Shown piece by piece: positions 1-7,759 of a stretch of DNA of 64,000 nt. The stretch lies in contig NZ_VCEJ01000004.1 in the NCBI RefSeq assembly GCF_005860805.1, positions 806,001-870,000 on the forward strand, read 5' to 3'. Position numbers and translations under genes: made by a program. This DNA comes from Dyadobacter luticola (GTDB lineage Bacteria > Bacteroidota > Bacteroidia > Cytophagales > Spirosomataceae). The notes under the pieces were generated by a model. The model searched no databases and had not been told where the DNA came from. It saw nothing but the letters and a program-made list of their open reading frames with translations. Positions within the stretch are counted from its first letter, which is position 1; each line of letters opens with the position of its first letter.

Positions 1-67
1 TATAATGTTGATAATTAACCTCCTGCTTTTCAGAATAAGCGGGCATTAGATCTTAGGTGAAGAAAGG

Positions 68-98
68 ATGACCGGATCTTCGCAAAAAGTCCGGTCAT
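68..98 (+). terminator. Hairpin with T-rich tail in the left-edge intergenic region
   Basis: A perfect 9-bp stem (ATGACCGGA at 68-76 pairing with TCCGGTCAT at 90-98) is followed on the plus strand by TTTATTTATTT, the layout of a Rho-independent terminator. No plus-strand gene is visible to its left, so its client would lie outside the window. The rest of 1-242 holds no gene. It is pyrimidine-rich on this strand, and the first 30 bases read on the minus strand contain AGGAGG followed by an A/T-rich stretch, which could be the ribosome binding site of a gene starting just beyond the left edge. Confidence 0.45.
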
Positions 99-242
99 TT
101 TATTTATTTCTTCTTATGTCTGTTCTTTCTAAGTCTTTTCTTTCTCTTGTGAGTGGAAATCTTATGTCTCTTTCTCTTTTTTCCGCAAGGCATAAATTAT
201 GTCGTTTATAATAAAAAAATAATTTTCTTATTGTAATGATGA

Positions 243-1079
243 TCAGTTGTTCAGACGGCCTTCCAGCTCAGTAATAGCTTGTTGGATAACCGGGTCTTTT
301 TCTTCCTTCTTAACCTCTGCCAGTACTTTGCCGGCTTGCTCTTTATCTCCCAGCTCAACCAGCGAAAGTCCTAAGTAAAACTTCGCCTTACTGTTTGCAG
401 GGTTATTGGTTAAAATCTGTCTGAACCTGTCAGCAGCTTTTGAATATTGATTAGATCTCATGGATAAGATCCCCAGGTTGAACAAAGCCAGTTCGTTCGT
501 CGGGTCTGTGTCAATCACTTCCCGTAGCATCAGAATACCCTGCATCGGGTTTTCTGTATTGACGTAAGTCATTGCCATATTGGCTTTTGCGGCCAATAAT
601 CCAGGATTCTGGTCAAGTGCTTTTTGGTAATACTCACGGGTCTTGTTTCCCAGCACTTTCGCTTTCTTTTCATCTACGGCAAATCCGTAGGCTTCATAAT
701 AACGGTCGCCGGTACGGACAAGGTTTTCGATGGAGGGGCTTAAAAGGGCAACTTTCTCAGCGTAAAATGCAGCACTGTCAAATTTTTGAAGCTCTACAAA
801 TTTGTCCGACAATTTTAACCCGGCGGCAGCCTTCTCTTTTTCGCCCGCGTTAGCGAAGCTGGTTTTCAGTTGATCGATCGTTGCCTGCTGATCCGCTGAC
901 AAGGCCGCTTCATGCTTGATTTCAGGAGAGGAGTCAGACGTTGTAGACGTAGCTGCCGTCTGACTCCTTTCCTTGTCCACCTCTTTGCCTTTCGTGTTTA
1001 CAACGACTTTTGGAAGACTGAAAAGTGTCCCAACAAGTGCAACTGCAAGCACGCAGGAAAGGAAAATGGATTTTTTCAT
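243..1079 (-). CDS. Tetratricopeptide-repeat protein with N-terminal signal anchor
   Basis: A 278-residue protein. Residues 1-22 form a basic-then-hydrophobic signal sequence or membrane anchor, followed by a low-complexity Ser/Thr/Ala-rich linker. From about residue 155 to 265 there are consecutive TPR helices, with repeat units such as ELALFNLGILSMRSNQYSKA and SKAKFYLGLSLVELGDKEQA. TPR arrays mediate protein-protein contacts; the partner cannot be read from the sequence. The gene starts 28 bases after the stop of the HU gene on the same strand, so the two are probably cotranscribed. The protein is probably anchored in the inner membrane with the TPR domain in the periplasm. The TPR fold is sure; the role is unknown. 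Confidence 0.85.
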   Translation of the reverse strand: MKKSIFLSCVLAVALVGTLFSLPKVVVNTKGKEVDKERSQTAATSTTSDSSPEIKHEAALSADQQATIDQLKTSFANAGEKEKAAAGLKLSDKFVELQKFDSAAFYAEKVALLSPSIENLVRTGDRYYEAYGFAVDEKKAKVLGNKTREYYQKALDQNPGLLAAKANMAMTYVNTENPMQGILMLREVIDTDPTNELALFNLGILSMRSNQYSKAADRFRQILTNNPANSKAKFYLGLSLVELGDKEQAGKVLAEVKKEEKDPVIQQAITELEGRLNN

Positions 1080-1107
1080 AAATTATAACTCAACCTTCTC
1101 AGGTAAA

Positions 1108-1413
1108 TTACTTTTCAGCGACTGCTTTCAGTTTGTCACTTTCTTTTACCTGCTCTACGAAAACTTTGGCAGGCTTGAAGCTCGGTACAAAGTGCTCGTC
1201 AATAATCATGGAAGTACCTTTCGAGATATTGCGGGCAACTTTCTTTGCACGTTTTTTATTGATAAAACTACCAAAACCTCTAACATAAAGGTTCTCTCCC
1301 TCAGAAAGTGAGTCCTTTACCACGGTGAAGAATGATTCCAGCGTTTGCTGAACGTCGCCCTTGTCAACACCTGTTTTTTCAGAAATCTGTGCGATTACGT
1401 CTGCCTTAGTCAC
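1108..1413 (-). CDS. HU/IHF-family nucleoid DNA-binding protein
   Basis: A 101-residue histone-like protein. The N-terminal helical dimerisation half (ADVIAQISEKTGVDKGDVQQ) is followed by the family signature GFGSF at about residues 46-50 and a beta-arm region rich in Lys and Arg (NKKRAKKVARNISKG) that bends DNA. Such proteins act as homo- or heterodimers on the chromosome. The C-terminus (VFVEQVKES and onward) is about ten residues longer than E. coli HU, which is common in Bacteroidota. It is the first gene of a minus-strand unit with the TPR protein and is divergent from mutY. An exact TACCTTTG promoter element lies 67 bases upstream of the start codon. Confidence 0.93.
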   Translation of the reverse strand: MTKADVIAQISEKTGVDKGDVQQTLESFFTVVKDSLSEGENLYVRGFGSFINKKRAKKVARNISKGTSMIIDEHFVPSFKPAKVFVEQVKESDKLKAVAEK

Positions 1414-1479
1414 TTTGATTGTTTACTTTAAGTGGATATTATTTCATTTATTTACTTACTCCTCTGAAATTTGGGAACA

Positions 1480-1487
1480 CAAAGGTA
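1480..1487 (-). promoter_or_regulatory. Bacteroidota -7 promoter element for the HU gene
   Basis: Read on the minus strand this is TACCTTTG, an exact match to the Bacteroidota primary-sigma -7 element TAnnTTTG. It lies 67 bases upstream of the HU start codon in the divergent HU/mutY spacer. No convincing -33 TTG is present at the usual distance. Confidence 0.6.
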
Positions 1488-1572
1488 CGGTAATTTTACC
1501 AGAACTTAAAAGGATGGCGTTTTCATTTTTTTTCTAATTGGTTAAAAAACAGCATACATAAGTGCATTTATT

Positions 1573-2652
1573 ATGATACCGGATCATTTTGAGGTAGTTG
1601 ATTTTAACAAAAAACTAAAATCATGGTACCTCCGGAACCACCGCCCGCTGCTATGGCGCCAGATCACTGATCCTTACAAAATCTGGCTCTCGGAAATCAT
1701 TCTCCAGCAGACCAGAGTCGCCCAGGGGACGCCTTATTACGAAAAATTCCTGCTTCAATATCCCACCGTTTTTGATCTGGCCGCGGCTGATGAAAAAGAT
1801 GTGCTTCGGCTCTGGCAGGGGCTCGGTTATTACTCCCGCGCCCGGAACATGCATTTCACGGCACGGCAGGTAGTGAATGATTTTGAAGGGAAATTTCCGT
1901 CCACGGCAGCAGTACTTTCCAAATTGAAGGGGCTGGGGACTTACACGGCAGCGGCTATCGCATCATTTGCTTACGGCGAGGCGGTTCCGGCCATCGATGG
2001 CAATGTGTACCGGGTGATGGCGCGGATCTTCGGAATCAAATCGGATATATTGAGTAACGAAGGAAAAAAGGAATTTCTTGCGATCGCCGCTAAACTGATT
2101 TCTCATGAAGACCCGGCGACTTATAACCAGGCCATGATCGAGTTCGGGGCGATGCAATGTGTGCCTGCCAACCCCGATTGCCCGGTTTGTCCTTTTAATG
2201 ATATCTGCTTTGCTTTTGAATTTAATATGCAAAAGGAGCTGCCGGTAAAAGCCAAAAAATTGAAAGTTAGGCAGCGGTTTCTCAATTATTTTGTGATCGA
2301 GCAAAATGGCATGCTGGCCATGAAAGAGCGGGGTAGCAAGGATATCTGGCAGGGACTTTATGATTTTTATCTTCACGAATCAGCAACCCTTTCCGATTCT
2401 CCCGATGAATTTTTGAATGATCCTTTTCTCGCCGATCTACTCTCAAAAGGCGTAATCACAGACGTCCCAAAGCTTTACACCCACATTCTCACACACCAGC
2501 GTCTCAACGTCCATTTTTGGTGGATCGAAATTTCGGAACCGGAAGCAATAGATTTACCTCCCGGACTGGCTTTTTATACCAAAGATCAGGTTGAGGAACT
2601 TCCCAAACCTATCCTGATCGACATGCTACTCAAAGAGCAGGCTTATATATAA
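1573..2652 (+). CDS. mutY: A/G-specific adenine DNA glycosylase MutY
   Basis: A 359-residue base-excision repair enzyme that removes adenine mispaired with 8-oxoguanine. Visible elements: the catalytic Glu region SEIILQQTRV near residue 38, the helix-hairpin-helix LKGLGTYTAAAIASFAYG, the catalytic Asp in PAIDGNVYRVMARIFG, and a four-cysteine iron-sulfur loop with C-x6-C-x2-C-x5-C spacing (CVPANPDCPVCPFNDIC). The C-terminal third, from about residue 230, matches the NUDIX-like domain that reads 8-oxoG. The length is normal. The ATG at 1573 gives a standard N-terminus. The gene is divergent from HU, and in many Bacteroidota mutY, HU, ssb and gldE lie together, as here. Confidence 0.95.
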   Translation: MIPDHFEVVDFNKKLKSWYLRNHRPLLWRQITDPYKIWLSEIILQQTRVAQGTPYYEKFLLQYPTVFDLAAADEKDVLRLWQGLGYYSRARNMHFTARQVVNDFEGKFPSTAAVLSKLKGLGTYTAAAIASFAYGEAVPAIDGNVYRVMARIFGIKSDILSNEGKKEFLAIAAKLISHEDPATYNQAMIEFGAMQCVPANPDCPVCPFNDICFAFEFNMQKELPVKAKKLKVRQRFLNYFVIEQNGMLAMKERGSKDIWQGLYDFYLHESATLSDSPDEFLNDPFLADLLSKGVITDVPKLYTHILTHQRLNVHFWWIEISEPEAIDLPPGLAFYTKDQVEELPKPILIDMLLKEQAYI

Positions 2653-2662
2653 TGTAAACCGA

Positions 2663-3874
2663 ATGTTTATGCAAAAAATAGCAATGTTGGGTTCCGGTTT
2701 TATCGGACGTTTTTATGCGGAATCTATTCATGGTCAGCGCGGGCGCGATAGGGTGGTGGCGATTTATGCGCGGCGGGAGGAGAGTGCGAAGAAATTTGCG
2801 GCAGATTATGGCTGTGATTTTTGGTCTTCCAATATGGAGGAAGTGATCGCCAATCCGGAGGTGAATATGGTTTGCATTGCGCTGCCCAATAACATTCATG
2901 AAGAGGCGGTAATGCTTTGTGCCAAACATAAGAAGGCGGTGGTTTCGACCAAACCACTCGGACGGAATGGCGAGGAAGCATTAAGAATGATGAAGGCGGC
3001 CGAGGAAGCCGGGATTTTCGCAGGTTACCTCGAAGATCTTTGTTACACGCCCAAGTTTTTGAAGTCGCTTGAAAGTGTGAAAAATGGCTCGCTGGGCCGC
3101 ATTATCTGGGCAAAATCCCGCGAGGCGCATCCCGGGCCGCATAGTGAGTGGTTTTGGGATATCGAGCAGGCCGGCGGCGGCTGTATCTTGGATTTGGGTT
3201 GCCACTGCATTGAGATTTCACGGAATTTTATTGGAAAAGATATCAAGCCCGTAGAAGTAATGTGCTGGGCGGATACGCAGGTGAAACCGATTGATGCTGA
3301 GGACCACGCGATTGCTTTGGTCAAATATGAAAACGGCGCGATCGGGCAGTTTGAGGTGAGCTGGACATTCCGTGGCGGGATGGATTTGCGGGACGAGGTG
3401 ATGGGTACGGAGGGTACGATCTGGATCAATAACTTTCTCCGGACTGGTTTTGAAATGTTCACCACGGGCCAAAATCCCGATGGAACCGGAGAGGAATATG
3501 TGGCCGAAAAAGCCGAAAGCAATACCGGTTGGCTGTTTCCGGTGGGGGACGAGGTGAATGACCTAGGCTATAACCACATGTTTACCGACATGTTTAATTC
3601 CGTTGAAAATGGAAAAGAGCCGGCGGAGACATTCTATGACGGTTACATTGTGAATGCGGTGATAGACGCAGCATATAAGTCGGCCAAAACCAAACTCTGG
3701 GAAAAAGTGGAGCTGCCGGTGTGGCGGGGTAGGGAAGGGGTTGAAAAACCTTCAAACTATGTTTCTTATGATGAGAAATATTACCTTATCAAACAGGAAG
3801 TTACGCACGATGGCCGCAATAAACTGATTTTAAAAGACAAGGCGACAGGCAAAATTTTCGAGCAGGACATTTAG
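2663..3874 (+). CDS. Gfo/Idh/MocA-family NAD(P)-dependent oxidoreductase
   Basis: A 403-residue two-domain dehydrogenase. The Rossmann signature IAMLGSGFIGRFYAES binds NAD(P) at residues 5-20. The middle carries a substrate-domain motif, SKEAHPGPH-like (AKSREAHPGPHSEWFWD), followed by GGGCILDLGCHCIE with the conserved His of the catalytic region. Family members oxidise or epimerise sugars, inositols and related polyols; the substrate here cannot be assigned. The last 35 residues (about YDEKYYLIKQEV onward) look like a small beta-rich tail beyond the canonical domain. The gene starts 10 bases after the mutY stop, so it is probably in the mutY transcript. A second ATG two codons downstream is an equal start candidate. 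Confidence 0.85.
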   Translation: MFMQKIAMLGSGFIGRFYAESIHGQRGRDRVVAIYARREESAKKFAADYGCDFWSSNMEEVIANPEVNMVCIALPNNIHEEAVMLCAKHKKAVVSTKPLGRNGEEALRMMKAAEEAGIFAGYLEDLCYTPKFLKSLESVKNGSLGRIIWAKSREAHPGPHSEWFWDIEQAGGGCILDLGCHCIEISRNFIGKDIKPVEVMCWADTQVKPIDAEDHAIALVKYENGAIGQFEVSWTFRGGMDLRDEVMGTEGTIWINNFLRTGFEMFTTGQNPDGTGEEYVAEKAESNTGWLFPVGDEVNDLGYNHMFTDMFNSVENGKEPAETFYDGYIVNAVIDAAYKSAKTKLWEKVELPVWRGREGVEKPSNYVSYDEKYYLIKQEVTHDGRNKLILKDKATGKIFEQDI

Positions 3875-3940
3875 AAAATCCTTTACATTTATCATTCTAT
3901 TTTAAAGGAGGCATCAATAAACATCCACAATCAAAAGACC

Positions 3941-4420
3941 ATGGCAGGAAGCGTTAACAAAGTGATTTTAATCGGTAACCTGGGCAGCGACCCGGAAGTA
4001 CGATATCTTGAAAGCGGCTCGGCAGTAGCGAAATTCAACATTGCGACGACCGAATCTTATACCAACAAAAGCGGCGAGCGCGTAGATAACACCGAGTGGC
4101 ACCGCATTGAACTTTGGGAAGGACTCGCCAAAGTGGCCGAAAAATATCTGAAAAAAGGCAACCAGGTGTACATCGAAGGCCGCATCCGTACCGACAGTTG
4201 GACCGATAAGGAAGGTCAGCAGCGAACCGGCGTCACCATCCGCGCCAACAGCATGACACTGCTCGGCGGACCATCCGGCTCAGGCGGACAGGGAGACGGC
4301 AACCAGGGATACCAGCAGCAATCCAGCGCACCGCGCGGCAATCAATCTGCGAGACCATCCGATCCGATACCCCCGTCACTGGCAGCCGGAAGCGATGACG
4401 ACGACGATCTGCCTTTCTAA
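3941..4420 (+). CDS. ssb: Single-stranded DNA-binding protein
   Basis: A 159-residue SSB. The OB-fold begins with NKVILIGNLGSDPEVRYLES and contains the typical EWHRIELWEGLAKVAEKYLK and GNQVYIEGRIRTDSWTDKEG stretches (residues 4-110). It is followed by a Gly/Gln/Ser-rich flexible linker and the acidic tip DDDDDLPF, which docks replication and repair partners in this family. The protein coats single-stranded DNA, normally as a tetramer. A TACATTTA stretch at 3884-3891, one base off the Bacteroidota -7 consensus, may provide a separate promoter. gldE follows after a 130-base spacer that contains an inverted repeat. Confidence 0.96.
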   Translation: MAGSVNKVILIGNLGSDPEVRYLESGSAVAKFNIATTESYTNKSGERVDNTEWHRIELWEGLAKVAEKYLKKGNQVYIEGRIRTDSWTDKEGQQRTGVTIRANSMTLLGGPSGSGGQGDGNQGYQQQSSAPRGNQSARPSDPIPPSLAAGSDDDDDLPF

Positions 4421-4435
4421 ATGATTGACAGGAAC

Positions 4436-4532
4436 ATTAATAGAGATTTTAAAACAAAAATGGTTTTGGCAAGAAATCGCTACTGTTTTTGAACCAGAAT
4501 AATTACATTTAGATTATAAAATCTCTATTAAT
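4436..4532. repeat. Widely spaced 16-bp perfect inverted repeat between ssb and gldE
   Basis: ATTAATAGAGATTTTA at 4436-4451 is repeated as its exact reverse complement at 4517-4532, separated by 65 bases. The right arm ends 18 bases before the gldE GTG start. There is no T-run typical of a terminator. It could fold in a read-through ssb-gldE transcript, mask the gldE start region, or be a two-site operator. Confidence 0.6.
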
Positions 4533-4550
4533 AACGTTTTTTCCAACTTC

Positions 4551-5870
4551 GTGAAAGAAACAGCAGACAGTGACGATCCGCTTGCCCGAACGCGTACGGG
4601 GATTTTGATTTCCCCAAAAAGTACGCAACCCATATTCGCAGGGGTTATGATACCCGTTGATTTCCTTGCTCCCTACGACCTGATCATCGTCGTAATTTTC
4701 CTTCTTATTTCGCTTTTTCTTTCCGGCATCCGTGCCGCTTATGCAGCTTCCGGCGCTCTGGAAAATCCCTGGGAACGTAAAAACGAGGGCGAAAGCCACT
4801 TGCCGACCCGGATTCAGCAGCTTTCTCTATCCCTGGTCCAGCGGGCGATTACGCTCGTGGCGCTTATTCTCGCCGCGCATCTCGCCTGGAACCAATTGCA
4901 ATTGAATGATAATCAGATCACAAGAATCATTATTCTCAGCTCGCTGGCGCTCTGGATCTGGCTCGACGCGATTGTCAGATATAACAGTGCGAGGCGCGCC
5001 AACGAATTTATTCCCCGAATTACCGGCCTCACCCAGTTTCTCATCAAAGTTTGCCGCCCGCTCACCCAGCCGGTCATGAAGCTTGGCTACGCAGCCGGTG
5101 TATTGACGCCGGAAGGTGCTGAGGTGACCACCGAAATGCTGGAAGCCAAAGCCGAAAGCGAGGAAGAAACCGATCTTTTACGCGGCCTGGCCAACTTCCG
5201 GCAGACAAATGCCAAGAAAGCCATGCAGGCCCGGCTGCACATTACTGCCTTTGACATTGAGCTGGATTTTCATGAACTGATGGATAAGATCAATAAATCG
5301 GGCTACTCGCGGGTGCCGATTTTCAGGGATGATCTGGACCATGTTGAGGGGATTTTGAACGTGAAAGATCTTTTGCAACACATTCATCAGGATGAGTTTT
5401 TCAACTGGCAGAAACTGATCCGGCCGGTTTATTTTATTCCCGAAAGTAAGCGTCTGGACGATCTGATGAAGGATTTCCAAAACCGGCGCGTGCACATGGC
5501 GATCGTCGTGGATGAGTATGGCGGCACGAGTGGGCTGATCACTTTGGAAGACATTATCGAGGAAATCTTCGGCGATATCAATGATGAATACGACGAGGAC
5601 GACGAGGTGAACTTCACGCAGGTCGATGAGAATACCTATGTTTTTGAAGGTAAGGTACTTATCAGCGACCTCTGCCGGATTCTGAACATTGAAAGCGATT
5701 ATTTCGAGGAGGTAAGGGGAAATAGTGAATCGCTTGCGGGATTACTGCTCGAACTGTTTTCAAGACTTCCGCGGACCGGCGAGATTGCCACGCACCGCAA
5801 TGTGACATTCAAGGTGCAGTCGGCGGATAAGAAGCGGATCAAGAAAGTCCGCGTGCTGGTAGGCAGCTAA
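4551..5870 (+). CDS. gldE: Gliding motility-associated protein GldE (CBS/CorC-HlyC family)
   Basis: A 439-residue inner-membrane protein. The N-terminus has hydrophobic segments (about residues 40-58 and 85-130), followed by a CBS-pair region with the hallmark GYSRVPIFRDDLDHVEGILN and the second CBS stretch HMAIVVDEYGGTSGLITLED. A CorC_HlyC C-terminal domain follows (EVRGNSESLAGLLLELF). In Flavobacterium, GldE is needed for gliding and type IX secretion together with the lipoprotein GldD. The start taken is a GTG at 4551; an internal ATG at 4647 (MIPVDFLAPYDL) is a possible alternative. gldD usually lies just downstream, but here the next gene is convergent and unrelated. The stop overlaps that gene's stop by four bases. 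Confidence 0.9.
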   Translation: MKETADSDDPLARTRTGILISPKSTQPIFAGVMIPVDFLAPYDLIIVVIFLLISLFLSGIRAAYAASGALENPWERKNEGESHLPTRIQQLSLSLVQRAITLVALILAAHLAWNQLQLNDNQITRIIILSSLALWIWLDAIVRYNSARRANEFIPRITGLTQFLIKVCRPLTQPVMKLGYAAGVLTPEGAEVTTEMLEAKAESEEETDLLRGLANFRQTNAKKAMQARLHITAFDIELDFHELMDKINKSGYSRVPIFRDDLDHVEGILNVKDLLQHIHQDEFFNWQKLIRPVYFIPESKRLDDLMKDFQNRRVHMAIVVDEYGGTSGLITLEDIIEEIFGDINDEYDEDDEVNFTQVDENTYVFEGKVLISDLCRILNIESDYFEEVRGNSESLAGLLLELFSRLPRTGEIATHRNVTFKVQSADKKRIKKVRVLVGS

Positions 5871-6286
5871 TTTTTAATGTTCGGATCGGCTTTTGAAAAA
5901 TACCGGATCTCGTATAAATGTTGGTTTTTACCCGAAAAATAAGGTTTTTGCTCCTTCTTCAAAATCAGATTCCTGCTATCCAGCTTCAAGATCTTATAAC
6001 CATTCGCCACTTTTCCGGTAGAATCCAGGTACACCAGCGAATCCGCGGATACGAATTTGTACTTCGATTTCCGGTACTCGCCTTTTCTTCTTTCAAATAG
6101 GGTTCCATCGGCGCGGTAGTCGAAGTAGGACCAATGCGCATCTTTGGTATCGTTGGTAAAACTGAAACCATTTGCAAAATTGGAAATGGAATCGGTTCTC
6201 CATAAACCCTGAATGTCTTTTTCACGGGAGGAGCAACCCGCAAAAAAGACATTCAGGAACATTAATAAGGTGATGCTTTTTTTCAA
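5867..6286 (-). CDS. Lipocalin-like lipoprotein, last gene of the sigma/FecR/SusCD operon
   Basis: A 139-residue protein with a type II signal peptide ending in the lipobox FFAGC at residues 14-18, so it is predicted to be lipidated. The mature part is short and beta-rich: IQGLWRTDSI, then FDYRADGTLFERRKGEYR and SLVYLDSTG, a pattern typical of small lipocalin-like domains that begin with a G-x-W motif. It starts 4 bases after the susD stop, so it is in the SusCD operon and may bind the same ligand at the outer membrane. It is convergent with gldE. It is not GldD: it is shorter and lacks any recognisable similarity. Confidence 0.7.
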   Translation of the reverse strand: MKKSITLLMFLNVFFAGCSSREKDIQGLWRTDSISNFANGFSFTNDTKDAHWSYFDYRADGTLFERRKGEYRKSKYKFVSADSLVYLDSTGKVANGYKILKLDSRNLILKKEQKPYFSGKNQHLYEIRYFSKADPNIKN

Positions 6287-6290
6287 AAGA

Positions 6291-7730
6291 TCAATAGTTA
6301 CTGTTTTGAATCAAAGTACCGTTACTCAAATCCACCTCACGCTGCGGCAGCGGGAAATAGTAATGTTTGGGTTTTACAAAATTACGCGGCGGCTTGTTCG
6401 GGCCGCGATCGATTTTATAATGTGCCACAATGTCGATCAAACCCGCTTTATCCCAGCGCATTAAATCCTGGTGGCGTTCGTTTTCGCCTGCCAGCTCCAC
6501 GCGCCTTTCGTGCATAATGTTCTTCATTGTTGCATTGGTGATCGCGGTAAGTCCGGCACGTTTTCTCACCACATTCAGTTCGGCATCACCATTTGCGCCG
6601 GAGCGGATCTTAGCTTCCGCAGCCAGCAAATAAACATCCGCTGTTCTCAAAAACGGCGCATTCAAACTTTGGCTCATATCGCCATTATCAGCAAACTGCG
6701 TGTATTTTTTGAAAGCATAACCGGTAACCCTTGTCATATCTTTCGTAAAAGTCTCTTTACCAGCTGCTTTGCGATCTACCACATCACCCGGGCTGAAAAT
6801 GGAGGAAGCTTTCCTTGGATCGCCTTTTTCATATTCATTGACCAGATCCTGGATCGGTTCGTGGAAGCCCCAGCCACCAAATGCCTGCGGCGTGTGGTAA
6901 AAAGTGGGAGAGTTATCCGTCGTCCAGCCGGTTTCGTATTGCAGCGAAAACAGGATTTCGGGGTTGTTTTCCGTAGCCAGCTCGAAGTTCTGGTTAAATC
7001 CGGTTGCCAGTTTATACGCAGCATTCGAAGTGACTTTTGTACTCGCCTCGATCGCCTTCGCCCAGTTTTCCTGGTACACATACAATTTGGTCAAAAAGCC
7101 GTAAGCCGAACCTTGCGTCACGCGGCCCGCCTCGCCATCGCTGTAAGAAACAGGCAGTAATGCTGCCGCTTTCAGGAAATCCGCTTCTGCCTGCGCCCGA
7201 ACTTCCGCTAAGGTTGATTTTGGTTTATTGAAATTCAAAGCCAGTGCATCGTCTTCCAGCAAAATAGGTACCTCGCCATAAATCAGCGAAAGTCGCCAGT
7301 ATACAAATCCCCTCAGGAAATAGGCCTCGCCCATGCTGCGGTTGCGCAATGTTTCGTCCATATCCACTTTCGGCGCATTGATCAAAACTGCATTGGCGCG
7401 TGAAATCACCTCATATTTGGTTTTCCAGGTTGCCAGGATGTGCGAGTTGGAAGCGTCGAAGGTGAACATTTCCAGCGAAGTTTCATCCGAGTGGTCACCG
7501 GCGCGGTTCATATCGTCCGAGCAGTTATCGAATGTATACTCGGTATGCGCAAAACCGTCTTCGTCCAGCAGCGGGGAATAAACTGCATTTACGGCAGCCA
7601 CCACGTCATCACCATTTCGCCAGTATTGCTGGGAAGTGACGGTCCCGTACGGGGTTGTTTCAAGCAGATCGTCGCAACCCGTCAATGCTGCGAGGATGAT
7701 ATAGGAAGCTAGTATGGTTATCTTTTTCAT
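6291..7730 (-). CDS. SusD-like starch-binding outer-membrane lipoprotein
   Basis: A 479-residue RagB/SusD-family protein. It has a type II signal peptide with lipobox ALTGC (Cys about residue 19) and the SusD N-terminal start DDLLETTPYGTVTSQQYWRN. TPR-like helices form the middle (AYFLRGFVYWRLSLIYGEVP), and the C-terminus has the typical NVVRKRAGL, RRVELAGENERHQDLMRW and YYFPLPQREVDLSNG motifs. It is the surface lid that captures substrate for the SusC channel encoded immediately upstream, with 29 bases between the genes. The substrate is not evident: no glycoside hydrolase is in this operon. Confidence 0.93.
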   Translation of the reverse strand: MKKITILASYIILAALTGCDDLLETTPYGTVTSQQYWRNGDDVVAAVNAVYSPLLDEDGFAHTEYTFDNCSDDMNRAGDHSDETSLEMFTFDASNSHILATWKTKYEVISRANAVLINAPKVDMDETLRNRSMGEAYFLRGFVYWRLSLIYGEVPILLEDDALALNFNKPKSTLAEVRAQAEADFLKAAALLPVSYSDGEAGRVTQGSAYGFLTKLYVYQENWAKAIEASTKVTSNAAYKLATGFNQNFELATENNPEILFSLQYETGWTTDNSPTFYHTPQAFGGWGFHEPIQDLVNEYEKGDPRKASSIFSPGDVVDRKAAGKETFTKDMTRVTGYAFKKYTQFADNGDMSQSLNAPFLRTADVYLLAAEAKIRSGANGDAELNVVRKRAGLTAITNATMKNIMHERRVELAGENERHQDLMRWDKAGLIDIVAHYKIDRGPNKPPRNFVKPKHYYFPLPQREVDLSNGTLIQNSNY

Positions 7731-7759
7731 GATTCTTCGGTATAAATCTGAACGGTGGG

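Noticed and set aside
5867..6286. Possible gldD next to gldE
   Set aside because: The gene is on the opposite strand, only 139 codons, lipocalin-like, and linked to the SusCD operon instead.
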